Shown here piece by piece: positions 40,613 to 50,596 of a stretch of DNA of 52,612 nt. Source of the DNA: Novosphingobium sp. SCN 66-18 (GTDB lineage Bacteria > Pseudomonadota > Alphaproteobacteria > Sphingomonadales > Sphingomonadaceae). Location of the stretch: NCBI GenBank assembly GCA_001725355.1, contig MEGD01000015.1, positions 1 through 52,612 on the forward strand, read 5' to 3'. Each line of letters starts with the position of its first letter. Position 1 is the stretch's first letter. The notes under the pieces were generated by a model. It did not search any database. It worked only from the letters and a program-made list of their open reading frames with translations, and was not told where the DNA came from. The translations under genes and the position numbers were made by a program.

Positions 40613-42976
40613 ATGGGGGTCCACCGCAAATTCGGGCGCAGGTTCGGCCTGCTCGGTACGTCGATGCTGGGGGCGATGATCGTCGCCGCGCCAGCCCTCG
40701 CGCAGGAAGCGCCGCAATCCGCCACGGAAGGCGCGAACGACGCCAGCGGCGAAATCATCGTCACCGCCACGCGCAAGTCCGAAGCGCTGAGCAAGGTTCC
40801 GCTGAGCGTCAGCGCCTTTTCGACCGAAACGCTCGACAAGCGCGGCGTGCGCGATTTCAGCGACGTGATCCGCCAGACGCCGGGCGTGGTGTTCGAAGCG
40901 ACCAACACCACAACCAATATCGCGATCCGCGGCATCAATTCGACTGTCGGCGCGGCGACCACCGGCGTCTACATCGACGATACGCCGATCCAGGTGCGCG
41001 CGCTGGGCTACAGCGGCGGCAACGCCTATCCGGTGATCTTCGATCTGGAACGCATCGAAGTGCTGCGCGGCCCGCAGGGCACGCTGTTCGGCGCGGGTTC
41101 GGAAGGCGGCACGATCCGCTTCATCTCGCCCCAGCCGAGCGCCACCACCACCTCGGGCCGCATCCGCTCGGAACTGTCCTTCACCGAAGGTGGCGCGCCG
41201 AGCTATGAAATCGGCGGCGCATTCGGCACGCCGATCGTGCAGGACAAGCTGGCGATCCGGGCCAGCGGGTATTACCGCCGCGATGGCGGCTACATCGACC
41301 GGGTGCGCTTCGAGGACAAGTCGGTCGTCCAGAAGAACGCCAACTGGAACGAATCCTACGTAGGCCGCGTGGCGCTGGCGTGGACGCCCACGCCGCAACT
41401 GACGATCACGCCCTCGGTCGTGTTCCAGAAGATCAACACCAACGACAGCGGCGAATCCTGGGACAACATCGCGGCCGACCAGACGCAGCCGAGCGTGCCC
41501 TTCTCCGACTATGCCAACAACAAGCTGCTCAACGGCAACCGCGTGCGCGAATGGAGCAAGGACCGCTTCGTGCTGCCCTCGCTCAACATCCGCTATGACC
41601 TGGGCGGCGCGGACCTGATCGCGATCGGTTCCTATTTCGACCGCAAGCAGACCTTCGTGTCGGACTACACCACCTTCGACCAGAGCCTGTTCACCGGCAT
41701 TACCCTGCCGATCTTCCCCAACCAGTCCGCGTTCAGCGACTTCGTGAACACGCAGAAGAACTGGACCGGCGAACTGCGCCTGCAATCGACCGCGAAGGAT
41801 TCGAAGATCTCGTGGGTCATCGGCACGTTCTACCAGCAGGCCAAGCAGACCTCGATCCAGCAGGTCAACGACACGTTCTTCTATCAGTACGCGCCGTTCC
41901 TGGCCGGCGTGCTGCCGCCGCTGGTCAACGGCAAGCTGATCTATGATCAGGCGACCACGTCGAAGGACACGCAGTACGCGGTCTATGGCCAGGTCAACTA
42001 CAAGCCGATCGACCGGCTGACGCTGACGGTGGGCCTGCGCTATGGCGAGACAAAGTTCGCGATCAACTCCTTCGCCCAGGGGCCCGTGGTCGGCCCGTCG
42101 GTCACCGACGTCGGCACGCAGAAGGAGCATCCGTTCACGCCCAAGTTCGGCATCGATTTCCAGGTGACCGACCGCACGCTGATCTACGGCTCCGTGTCCA
42201 AGGGCTTCCGCCCCGGCGGCTACAACCCGCAGGTAGGCTCGCCCTGCGGCCCGGAACTCGCCTCGCTCGGCTATCCGGGCGGCCGTCCCAAGCTGTACAA
42301 TTCGGACTCGGTGTGGAGCTATGAACTGGGCCTCAAGACGCGCGTCGCGGACGGGCGGCTGGGCATCCAGGGCAGCGCCTACCAGATCGACTGGAAGAAC
42401 ATCCAGCAGTCGGTGGCGCTCAATTCCTGCGGCTTCCAGTTCACCGGCAACCTTGGCAATGCGCGCAGCCGCGGCTTCGACCTTCAGCTGGACCTGAAGG
42501 TCAGCGAACAGTTCTCGCTCCAGGCCGAAGTCGGCTACACCGACGCCAAGTTCCTCAACACGTTCCTGGGCGGCCCCAGCGCGACGGTGCCTTCGGTGAC
42601 CAAGGGCAATCACATCGCCTCGCCGCCGTGGACCGTGTCGGTGCATGGCCAGTACGATATCCCGCTCGGCGAGAACAAGGCCTACGTCCGCACCGACTTC
42701 GACTATCGCGCCTACCAAAGCGCGCTGACGCCGGGCATCGATCCGCGCAACGGCGGGTCCGACCCGACGCTGTCCAACCCGCCGGCGGTCAAATCGTGGT
42801 CGATGCGCGCGGGCTATCGCTTCAGCGGCGTCGATGTTTCGGTGTTCGTGAACAACCTGCTCAACCAGCACATCTGGGCCGGGCGGCGTTCGCGCGACAA
42901 CGGCTTGTCGACGATCTACCGTTCGAACATCGTGCGTCCGCGCACGTTCGGCCTGACCGCCGCCTACAGCTTCTGA
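40613..42976 (+). CDS. TonB-dependent receptor 2
   Basis: 787 aa. Signal peptide ending ALAQE (about residue 31), TonB box-like GEIIVTATRK (about 46-55), plug motif IEVLRGPQGTLFGAGSEGGT and barrel ending in Phe (GLTAAYSF). It is not a recent duplicate of receptor 1: only the plug signature is alike, and the barrel loops differ. GGGGAG lies 7 nt before the ATG. It is followed closely by the amidohydrolase and PQQ genes, making an uptake-plus-processing unit. Confidence 0.94.
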   Translation: MGVHRKFGRRFGLLGTSMLGAMIVAAPALAQEAPQSATEGANDASGEIIVTATRKSEALSKVPLSVSAFSTETLDKRGVRDFSDVIRQTPGVVFEATNTTTNIAIRGINSTVGAATTGVYIDDTPIQVRALGYSGGNAYPVIFDLERIEVLRGPQGTLFGAGSEGGTIRFISPQPSATTTSGRIRSELSFTEGGAPSYEIGGAFGTPIVQDKLAIRASGYYRRDGGYIDRVRFEDKSVVQKNANWNESYVGRVALAWTPTPQLTITPSVVFQKINTNDSGESWDNIAADQTQPSVPFSDYANNKLLNGNRVREWSKDRFVLPSLNIRYDLGGADLIAIGSYFDRKQTFVSDYTTFDQSLFTGITLPIFPNQSAFSDFVNTQKNWTGELRLQSTAKDSKISWVIGTFYQQAKQTSIQQVNDTFFYQYAPFLAGVLPPLVNGKLIYDQATTSKDTQYAVYGQVNYKPIDRLTLTVGLRYGETKFAINSFAQGPVVGPSVTDVGTQKEHPFTPKFGIDFQVTDRTLIYGSVSKGFRPGGYNPQVGSPCGPELASLGYPGGRPKLYNSDSVWSYELGLKTRVADGRLGIQGSAYQIDWKNIQQSVALNSCGFQFTGNLGNARSRGFDLQLDLKVSEQFSLQAEVGYTDAKFLNTFLGGPSATVPSVTKGNHIASPPWTVSVHGQYDIPLGENKAYVRTDFDYRAYQSALTPGIDPRNGGSDPTLSNPPAVKSWSMRAGYRFSGVDVSVFVNNLLNQHIWAGRRSRDNGLSTIYRSNIVRPRTFGLTAAYSF

Positions 42977-43022
42977 GGCGGCGGCAAGCAAAGCAAAAGA
43001 CGACAAGGGGGAAATACCGACG

Positions 43023-44732
43023 ATGGCTGCTCACTGGAAACACCTGCTTGCGGCGACCGGCCTCGTCGGCCTTCTTGCAACGGGCGGCGCTGCCGCCGCC
43101 CGTCCGGCCGCGAAAGCCGCCGCAGCGCGAACGGCGGACGTTCGTTTCGTCAACGGCCATATCTACACGCCCACCGGCTGGAAGTCCGCCATGGCCGTGC
43201 GCGACGGCAGGATCGTCTCGCTCGATACGCGCACGCCCGCGCGGCAGGTGATCGATCTCAAGGGCCAGACCGTCCTGCCCGGCCTTTACGACATGCACGT
43301 CCACCCAATCCTGCAGGCCAAGGGCGGCGAAGGCCGCTGCCGGGTGCCGCAGGACGCCAATGCGGCGAAACTGCTCGAACTCGTCACCGCTTGCGTCAAG
43401 CAGGCGAAGCCGGGCGAATGGGTGACCGGCGGCCAGTGGCAGGCTTCGCTGCTTGAAGGCACCCCGATCACCGCCGCGACGCTGGACGCGATTTCGCCCG
43501 ACAACCCGCTGATGCTGTTCGATGTCAGCGGCCATAGCGTATGGGCCAATTCCAAAGCGCTTGCCGCCGCCGGGATCACCGACACCACGCCCAGCCCCGA
43601 AGGCGGGATCATCGAGCGCGATGCGGCGGGCAAGCCGACCGGCGTGTTGCGCGAAACGGCGGGGCGGCTGGTTACCGGCAAGGTGCCGCCGCAATCGCGC
43701 GAGGAAACCGGGAAAGTCCTGCGCGAACACCTCCAGATGCTCGCGTCCTACGGAGTCGTCGGCTACGTTGAGGCGATGGCCTTCCGCGATGATCTGGAAG
43801 TCTATGCGGACCTTGCGGACAAGGGGCTGCTGAAGCAGCGCGTGCAGGCCTGCATCGCCTATTCGGAAGCCGGGCAGGCCAATCCCGATTTCGACCGCAC
43901 CGTCGCAGATCGCGCGCAATACGCCCGGCCGATGTTCAACGCCAACTGCATCAAGGTCTTCGCCGATGGCGTGCCGACCGAGAGCCACACCGGCGCCATG
44001 CTGGGCGACTATCAGGCCGGCCAGCCTAACGCCCCGGCACGCGGGCTGCTGCTGTTCGATCCGGCGCAGATGGCGGCCAATCTGGTCAAGTGGGACAAGC
44101 TGGGCGTGACCGTGCTGTTCCACGCCGCCGGTGACCGGGCGGTGCGCTCGGCGCTCGATGCCATCGCCGCCGCGCGCAAGGCCAACGGCATGGGCGGGCC
44201 GATCCACCAGGTCGGCCATTCCACGTTCGTCGACCCGGCCGACCTTCCCCGCTTCAAGGCGCTCAAGGCGGCGGTGGAATATTCGCCCTACCTGTGGGAC
44301 CCGCAGCCGATCAACGACGACATTACCAGCGCCGTGGGCGAACCGCGCATCGATCGCGTCTGGCCGATCCGCGAAGGGTTCGAGGCGGGCGCGCTGGTCA
44401 TCGCCGGGTCCGACTGGGCGGTCGTGCCCAAGCCCGATCCGTGGATCGGCATCGAAACCGCCGTCACGCGCCGCAATCCCGGCGGCGGCACGCGCAGCTT
44501 CGGCCTGAAGGAAGCGATCACCCTGCCGCAGGCTGTCACGATGTTCTCGATCGACGCCGCCACCCGGCTCGGCACCGCCGCCACCGCCGGATCGCTCGAA
44601 ACGGGCAAGGTCGCGGATTTCATCGTGCTGGACCGCGATCCCTTCGCCGGCCCGCCCACCGCGATCCACGATACCCGCGTCCTCGAAACCTGGGTGGGCG
44701 GCACGCGCATCTACCAGCGCGCGAAACCCTGA
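43023..44732 (+). CDS. Exported amidohydrolase (YtcJ/Amidohydro_3 family)
   Basis: 569 aa metal-dependent hydrolase. A signal peptide (about 1-26, Ala-rich) predicts export. Metal and active-site motifs are LYDMHVHP (HxH, about 89-96), FADGVPTESHTGA, FHAAGDRAV, GHSTFVDPADL and GSDWAV. The family hydrolyses amides, carbamates or related bonds; the substrate here is not predictable. It starts 46 nt after receptor 2 and is followed 3 nt later by the PQQ dehydrogenase, so these are co-transcribed. Confidence 0.9.
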   Translation: MAAHWKHLLAATGLVGLLATGGAAAARPAAKAAAARTADVRFVNGHIYTPTGWKSAMAVRDGRIVSLDTRTPARQVIDLKGQTVLPGLYDMHVHPILQAKGGEGRCRVPQDANAAKLLELVTACVKQAKPGEWVTGGQWQASLLEGTPITAATLDAISPDNPLMLFDVSGHSVWANSKALAAAGITDTTPSPEGGIIERDAAGKPTGVLRETAGRLVTGKVPPQSREETGKVLREHLQMLASYGVVGYVEAMAFRDDLEVYADLADKGLLKQRVQACIAYSEAGQANPDFDRTVADRAQYARPMFNANCIKVFADGVPTESHTGAMLGDYQAGQPNAPARGLLLFDPAQMAANLVKWDKLGVTVLFHAAGDRAVRSALDAIAAARKANGMGGPIHQVGHSTFVDPADLPRFKALKAAVEYSPYLWDPQPINDDITSAVGEPRIDRVWPIREGFEAGALVIAGSDWAVVPKPDPWIGIETAVTRRNPGGGTRSFGLKEAITLPQAVTMFSIDAATRLGTAATAGSLETGKVADFIVLDRDPFAGPPTAIHDTRVLETWVGGTRIYQRAKP

Positions 44733-44735
44733 CCG

Positions 44736-46691
44736 ATGCGCCGGCTGGCGATCGCCCTCACCCTTGGCGTGCTGGCGATCGCCGGTTGCGGCCGCGCACC
44801 CGACCAGCCGCCGGCCCAGTCCGGCGCCGCGATCGCGGCGGTCGAACACGACGCGACCGGCTGGCCCAGCTACGGCGGGCAGCCTTCGGGCACCAAATAT
44901 TCCGCGCTCGACCAGATCAACCGCGCCAACGTCGGTTCGCTGCAAGTCGCCTGGACGTACCACACCGGCGAAATCTCGTCCGGCACTGCCGATACCGACG
45001 CCACCGTCAGCGAACTGACGCCGGTCTATGCCAACGGGCATCTCTATATCTGCACGCCGTTCGGGCGGGTCGCCTCGCTCGATCCGGCAAGCGGCCGGCA
45101 GGTCTGGTCGTTCGATCCGAAGAAGCCGCGCAGCGGCAACATGTATGCCGAGAACTATTGCCGGGGCGTCGCCTACTGGGAAGCACCGGACCCGCAGGCG
45201 CGCGCCACCGAATGCGGCAAGCGCGTGCTGCTCGCCGGGCAGACCGGCATGCTCATGGCGATCGATGCCGACCGTGGCCGCCTGTGTCCGGGCTTCGGCC
45301 AGGGCGGGCGCGTCAACCTTGCCGCGCTCGATTACAAGGGCGAAGGACCGCTCGCCAACACCTCGCCCCCGGCGGTCTACCGCAACGTGGTGATCGTCGG
45401 CGCCTCGGTCACCGACAACAAGTTCCGCAATTCGCTCGACGGCATCGTCCGCGCGTTCGACGTCGTCACGGGGCGCGAGCTGTGGAGCTGGAACCCGATC
45501 CCGCCGGAGCTGTCGGACCGGACCGGCGCTGCCAACACCTGGGCACCGATCTCCATCGACGCGCAACGCGGCTGGGTGTTCCTCCCCACCGGGAGCGCCA
45601 GCTGGGACACGCTGGGCATCAACCGCATCAACGCGATACCGGACGCTAACGCCGTGGTCGTGCTGGACGCGCAGACCGGCAGGCGGGTGTGGTCCTATCA
45701 GACGATCCATCACGATCTGTGGGACTACGATCTGCCCGCCATGCCCACGCTGGCCACCATCGAGCACGATGGCCGCCCGGTCGACGCGGTGATCCAGGGC
45801 ACCAAGACCGGCAACGTGTTCGTGCTCGACCGCCAGACCGGCCATCCGCTGTTCCCGGTGCGCGAAATGGCCGTACCCAAAAGCGACATGCCCGGCGAAG
45901 TGGCTTCGCCGACGCAGCCCATGCCGGTGCTGCCGCGCCCGGTCACCTCGCAGACGCTCACCGCCGATCAGGCCTGGGGCGCGATCGGGTTCGACAAGTG
46001 GCGCTGCAAGGCCAAGCTCGCGGCGTTCCGCAACGAAGGCATGTTCACCCCGCCCAGCATCAAGGGCTCGCTGCTGCATCCGAGCTTCCTGGGCGGCACC
46101 AACTGGGGCGGGATCGCCTATGACCCCAACACCGGGCTGGCGGTGGTGAATTCCTCGAACCTCGTGTCCTCGGTGATCCTCAAGCCGCGCGCCGAATACG
46201 ATGAAAAGCGCGACAAGCGGCCGGGTGTATCGGTCTATGAAATGCGCGGTTCGCCTTACGTGACGCTGCGCGAGGTGCTGCTCTCGCCGCTTGGCGCGCC
46301 GTGCAATCCGCCGCCGTGGGGCCAGTTGACCGCGATCGACATGAAGACCGGGCAGACGCGCTGGCAGATCCCGTTCGGCCGCATCCGCTTCGCGTCCGGC
46401 CTCTCCTCCCCCGCCTCGTGGGGGGCACCCAACCAGGGCGGGCCGATCGTGACGCGCGGTGGCCTGATCTTCATAGGCGCCAGCCTCGACAGCCGCTTCC
46501 GCGCCTATGACATCCAGACCGGGCGCGAGGTGTGGAGCGCCCGCGTCCCGGCCCCGGCCACCGCCACGCCGATGACATTCCGCCACACCGACGGGCGGCA
46601 GTACGTGGTCGTCGCCGCCGGCGGCCACGGCGGATTTGGAACTCCGCTGGGCGATGCGCTAATCGCTTATAGCCTTCCTCGAAAGGAATGA
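44736..46691 (+). CDS. PQQ-dependent dehydrogenase, lipoprotein form
   Basis: 651 aa quinoprotein of the glucose/quinate/shikimate dehydrogenase type. The N-terminus MRRLAIALTLGVLAIAGC ends in a lipobox (IAGC, Cys18), so it is a periplasm-facing lipoprotein rather than having the five membrane helices of mGDH. Beta-propeller repeats include YGGQPSGTKYSALDQIN, WSFDPKKP, NYCRGVAYW and, near the end, GGLIFIGASLDSRFRAYD and YVVVAAGGHGG. Electrons would pass to the respiratory chain through a quinone or cytochrome. The natural alcohol or polyol substrate is unknown; no pqq biosynthesis genes are in the window. Confidence 0.9.
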   Translation: MRRLAIALTLGVLAIAGCGRAPDQPPAQSGAAIAAVEHDATGWPSYGGQPSGTKYSALDQINRANVGSLQVAWTYHTGEISSGTADTDATVSELTPVYANGHLYICTPFGRVASLDPASGRQVWSFDPKKPRSGNMYAENYCRGVAYWEAPDPQARATECGKRVLLAGQTGMLMAIDADRGRLCPGFGQGGRVNLAALDYKGEGPLANTSPPAVYRNVVIVGASVTDNKFRNSLDGIVRAFDVVTGRELWSWNPIPPELSDRTGAANTWAPISIDAQRGWVFLPTGSASWDTLGINRINAIPDANAVVVLDAQTGRRVWSYQTIHHDLWDYDLPAMPTLATIEHDGRPVDAVIQGTKTGNVFVLDRQTGHPLFPVREMAVPKSDMPGEVASPTQPMPVLPRPVTSQTLTADQAWGAIGFDKWRCKAKLAAFRNEGMFTPPSIKGSLLHPSFLGGTNWGGIAYDPNTGLAVVNSSNLVSSVILKPRAEYDEKRDKRPGVSVYEMRGSPYVTLREVLLSPLGAPCNPPPWGQLTAIDMKTGQTRWQIPFGRIRFASGLSSPASWGAPNQGGPIVTRGGLIFIGASLDSRFRAYDIQTGREVWSARVPAPATATPMTFRHTDGRQYVVVAAGGHGGFGTPLGDALIAYSLPRKE

Positions 46692-46695
46692 CGCG

Positions 46696-47361
46696 ATGCC
46701 CCGAATCGTCCCTGCCCTGATCGCGCTCGTGCTGGCGTCCATGCCACTGGCGGCCAACGCCAGCCCGCCCGCGTGGCGCGCCAACGTCGAAACCTTCGCC
46801 GCCAGCCATTTCAAGCACACCGCATGGGGCTTCGCCCATTCGCGGCGCGACTATGCGCTGGCATCCGCGCTGGCGGCCGAAGATCATGCCACGGTCGATG
46901 ACGATGTGCTTTATGCTGCAGCCATGCTGCACGATATTGCAGCCTTTCCGCCTTGGGAGGATGCAAAACGGGACCATGCCGATCGCGCGGTGGATGTGCT
47001 GCCCGCCGTGCTGCGCGATGCGGGCTTTCCCGCGGCGAAGATTCCGGCGGTGCTCGAAGCCACCCGCACGCACATGTTCGACCGCAAGCCGGTCTCTCCC
47101 GAAGCTGTCTACCTGCACGATGCCGATGCGCTCGACTGGCTGGGCGCGATCGGCGCCTATCGCCTGATCTCGCTGGTCGATGCCAACGGCGGACAGCCCG
47201 ACGGAGCGGCCACGGTAACGCAGTTGCGCCAACTGCTCGCGGCGGTTCCGGCCGGCGTGGTCAGCCCCGCCGGCAAGCGGGCGCTGCCGGGGCGCGAGGC
47301 CTGGCTCCGTTCGTTTCTGGAAATCCTGGGCGCGGAGAGCGATGGGATGAAGCAGCTTTAG
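46696..47361 (+). CDS. Exported HD-domain protein
   Basis: 221 aa. A clear signal peptide (IVPALIALVLASMPLAANA, cleavage near residue 22) precedes an HD phosphohydrolase fold: HSRRDYALA, AAMLHDIAAFP (His-Asp pair about 77-78), HADRAVDV, THMFDRKP and LHDADALDWLG. HD proteins are usually cytoplasmic; this one should be periplasmic. It starts 4 nt after the PQQ gene stop with AAGGA as ribosome site, so it belongs to the receptor-amidohydrolase-PQQ unit. Substrate unknown, possibly a phosphorylated or cyanide/oxygenated small molecule as in other metal HD enzymes. Confidence 0.85.
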   Translation: MPRIVPALIALVLASMPLAANASPPAWRANVETFAASHFKHTAWGFAHSRRDYALASALAAEDHATVDDDVLYAAAMLHDIAAFPPWEDAKRDHADRAVDVLPAVLRDAGFPAAKIPAVLEATRTHMFDRKPVSPEAVYLHDADALDWLGAIGAYRLISLVDANGGQPDGAATVTQLRQLLAAVPAGVVSPAGKRALPGREAWLRSFLEILGAESDGMKQL

Positions 47362-47432
47362 GTGGCAAGCGCCCACTTGGACATTCGCCAACGGTGTAGC
47401 TTCACATCATGCTGGCTAGGGTCCGGACTCGT

Positions 47433-47702
47433 TCAGAGGCAGAAGGCTACGGTGGCAGCGAGGCTTATGGCTGAGAGGAGGTTTTTGGCGAGCTTGTCAT
47501 ATCGGGTAGCGATGCGTCGGAAGTCCTTGAGGCGGCAGAACATGGGCTCGCCCCGCCAACGGTCCTTGTAACGGCGTTCGTCGTACTGGATCGGGCGCTT
47601 GCGGTTGCGCCGGCCGGGGATGACAGGGATGATGCCCTGTTCGCGCAAGGTGGCCCTGATGCGGTTGGCATCGTAACCGCGGTCGGCAATCACCCGCTTC
47701 AT
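47433..47702 (-). mobile_element. IS5-family transposase fragment (C-terminal part)
   Basis: 89 codons reading VIADRGYDANRIRATL, IPGRRNRKRPIQYDERRYKDR and FCRLKDFRRIATRYDKLAKNLLSAI, the C-terminal DDE region of IS5-family transposases, including the Glu before MFCRLKD. The N-terminal two thirds are missing, so the element is dead. A 13-nt segment at 47436-47448 recurs inverted at 47737-47749, bracketing the fragment. It marks a junction between the PQQ/TonB cluster and the next minus-strand strip. Confidence 0.85.
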
Positions 47703-47802
47703 CCGATAGCCAGAACAACCAACGCGACATTCTCAAAGCCTTCTGCCTCAGCGGAGAATCCCTGAATCAATGTGGGCGCCTGTGAACAGGCCCTTCCCGC
47801 GA

Positions 47803-48675
47803 TCAGCATCCGATGACAATTTGCGTTGACCCCGCCTCAACGCGGTTTTCAATATGGCCGAGCGTGTCGATTTCAACCCGGACCACGTCGCCGGCCTTCA
47901 GATAAACCGGCGGCTTATAGGACATCCCGACGCCGCTCGGTGTTCCGGTGAAAATGACATCGCCCGGTTCGAGCGTCATCGCCTTGCTGAGAAGCTCCAC
48001 TTGGGCAAAGCAATCGAACAGCAAGTGCTTCGTGTTCGACGATTGACGAACCTCTCCGTTCACAAGACACCGAATGGCAAGGTCGCCCGGATCGACTTCA
48101 TCCGCGGTTGTCAGCCACGGCCCGAACGGGGCGTGGGTATCGAACGACTTCCCCACAACCCACTGGCTTACCCTGAGTTGCCAATCGCGGACGCTCACAT
48201 CGTTGCCGACGCAGAAACCGAAGATGACCTCCGCCGCACGAGAACGTGGCACATTGCGCGCGCGCTTGCCTATGATCATGACGAGTTCGGCCTCGTAGTC
48301 CAGGCTCTGGGATACATCCGGCATTTCGACCGGATCGTAGGGGCCCGTGACCGACGTTGGCATCTTGGCAAACCAAGTCTGGTGTTCGGGCGTTTCCATG
48401 CCGACTTCTGCAATGTGGTCCTTGTAGTTCAGGCCAATGGCCAGGACCTTACCCGGCTTGGGCACCGGCGCATGCAGCCGGACCGATGCAAGTTCCACAT
48501 CCGGTGGACGGTTCAACAATTCGCGCACCGGCTCGGCGAACTCGCACCAGCGCTGCATCAGGTCGATCATGTTTCCGGGCGCATCGGCGATATGGCTGGA
48601 AATCGAGACGATGCCACGACCGACGATCACCCCCAGCTGTTCCTTGCCGTCCATGGAATATGTTACCAGCCTCAT
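47803..48675 (-). CDS. Fumarylacetoacetate hydrolase-family protein
   Basis: 290 aa. Motifs IGLNYKDHIAEVG, LDYEAELVMIIGK, GFCVGNDVSVRDWQ, KSFDTHAPFGPWL and GDVIFTGTPSGVG define the FAH family, with the acidic metal ligands in DYEAE. These enzymes cleave C-C bonds or decarboxylate/hydrate keto acids late in aromatic degradation. ATG 48673-48675 (MRLVTYS) has GAGGAAAG upstream; the frame extends to 48750 without support. Likely co-transcribed with the acyl-CoA ligase remnant, NmrA and crotonase genes. Confidence 0.91.
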   Translation of the reverse strand: MRLVTYSMDGKEQLGVIVGRGIVSISSHIADAPGNMIDLMQRWCEFAEPVRELLNRPPDVELASVRLHAPVPKPGKVLAIGLNYKDHIAEVGMETPEHQTWFAKMPTSVTGPYDPVEMPDVSQSLDYEAELVMIIGKRARNVPRSRAAEVIFGFCVGNDVSVRDWQLRVSQWVVGKSFDTHAPFGPWLTTADEVDPGDLAIRCLVNGEVRQSSNTKHLLFDCFAQVELLSKAMTLEPGDVIFTGTPSGVGMSYKPPVYLKAGDVVRVEIDTLGHIENRVEAGSTQIVIGC

Positions 48676-48800
48676 TGGCTTTCCTCTATGAATCTGCACC
48701 GGCTGAATCAGGGGATAAGAGAGCCGTCGGAACGATGCAGCGATCTGCACAGGATCCCAGGCCAGAGCGCCGACGGATGTTCGTGAGCGGCATTGCTTTC

Positions 48801-50429
48801 CTATTGGCGAAGCGCGTTGCGCTGGATCTTCCCAGTGGGCGTTTTGGGTAACTCAGCCAATATCTCGATCTGCCTCGGCACCTTGTATCCCGCCAGATTC
48901 TCGCGGCAATGGAGGATGAGCTCATCCTCCAAAAGGCTAGCCCCGGACTTGAGGGAGATGTAGGCCTTGACCGTCTCACCCCTATAGGCATCGGGCGCAC
49001 CAATAACCGCCGCTTCGCGAACGGCCGGGTGTCTGTAAAGCACATCCTCGACCTCGCGCGGCCAAACCTTGAAGCCACTCGCGATGATCATGTCTTTCTT
49101 GCGATCGACGAGATAGAACCACCCCTTGTCGTCACGCAAGGCGACGTCACCAGTGTGAATCCATCCATCGCGAAGCGCTGCGGCGGTCTCACCCGGCTTT
49201 CGCCAGTAGCCCGCCATGACCTGGGGCCCCCGCACAAGAAGTTCCCCGGCCTCGCCCGCTGGAAGCTCCCGACCCGCGTCATCGACAATGATCGCATCGG
49301 TCGATGGGCAGGGAACGCCGATGGACAGAGCGCCTGACCCCGGTTCGGCGGGCACGGCAAGGCCGAATGGTGACAACAGCGTTGCAGCGGATGTCTCGGT
49401 CATGCCGTAGCCCGAGTAGATCGGCTTTCCGAACTTGGACTAGAATTGTTCAACCAGCGCCTTTGGAATGGGTGCTCCACCTGAATAAACGCGTTCGAAA
49501 CTCGAAAAGTCGTCCGGCAGTGCTTCGGGTGCGTTGAGCAAGGCATTGAAAGCAGTAATCGCGCCGATGGTCGATGTAGGCCTTGTGCCACGGATGACAT
49601 CCAGAACCACGCCCGGTTCGAAGCGGCCATACGTAATGAGGGTGGCGCGGGCACTCAGCGCCGCGAGCATGTGGCAAACAAAGCCGGTTATGTGGAAGAA
49701 TGGGGCAATCGCCAGAACGCGAGAGTTGCCATCGAGGGCGCACCAGTGCGCGAACATCTCGCCGTTAAACGCGAGGCCCGAATGGCGAAGCATCGCTCCC
49801 TTAGGGTCGCCGGTTGTGCCGGAGGTATAAAGCAGCAGTCCGACATCGGCAGGGGCGGGGTCGGACTGCGTGAAGCGTTGCGGCGTTTCGGGAGCCGTCA
49901 CACTGCCCCCAATTGCAGTGCGTATTTCGGTCGCGCTATCAGGCGATGCCGACAGTACGGCGCAGGATGCGAGTCCGGCTTCGGCAACGGCCCGTGCGAG
50001 CGTTTCCGAGCAGGCCGCTTCACCCAACACCGCGCTGGGTTCGGCATCGGCGAAGATTCGGGCCAGCTCGCGCGTGCTGTAGAGGGGATTGACCGGAACC
50101 GGAATGGCGCCGATTTTCCAGACCGCTAGGACGATTGTGGGAAATTCGGGCGTATTCTGGAACGCCAAGGCAACGCGGTCAAAGCGAGTGACGCCAGCCT
50201 CGATCAGCCGGATCGCCAGAGCATCGCTGGCGAGGTCCAGCGCGGTGTAAGTGAGTTCGCGCCCGGCATGCCATATGGCCGCATGGTGCGGCCGTTCGCG
50301 CACAGCTGTGCGAAACAGATCGAGCGCGGTCCCGCAGGCGGGCTTCAAGGTCGGCTCGATACCCGGGGCATAGAGCTCAATCCAGCTCCTGTCGCCTTCC
50401 AACCGCACTGTCCGATCGTTCTCCTTCAC
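48801..50429 (-). pseudogene. Acyl-CoA ligase (AMP-binding family) interrupted by one in-frame amber codon
   Basis: The minus frame from ATG 50427-50429 encodes a full AMP-forming ligase of 542 codons, broken only by TAG at 49440-49442 after codon 329. Before the stop: LLLYTSGTTGDPKGAML (P-loop) and FERVYSGGAPIPKALVEQF. After it, in the same frame: KFGKPIYSGYGMTETSAATL, GWIHTGDVALRDDKGWFYLVDRKKD, SGFKVWPREVE and PKTPTGKIQRNALRQ. Nothing is deleted; CAG to TAG is the simplest change. Without read-through only an inactive N-terminal domain is made. It would activate a carboxylic acid as CoA thioester. Confidence 0.9.
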
Positions 50430-50596
50430 GCACTCCCTCCCGTGACCTCGATGTTTTACCTGGGAGATCCTGGTCGACGCCGAATAGTCGGCGAACGTTC
50501 AGCTCTTGTCCCTAGAGCCGTGCTCCGGTGCAGTGCACGGCGTCGGCCCTTGACCCGAACGAGCATGCCCGGCGAGCGGCCAAGCGCAGGCTGTCG

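Noticed and set aside
42861-46628. 1255-codon minus-strand open frame over the amidohydrolase and PQQ genes
   Set aside because: Same antisense artefact; the plus-strand genes have signal peptides, ribosome sites and full motifs.
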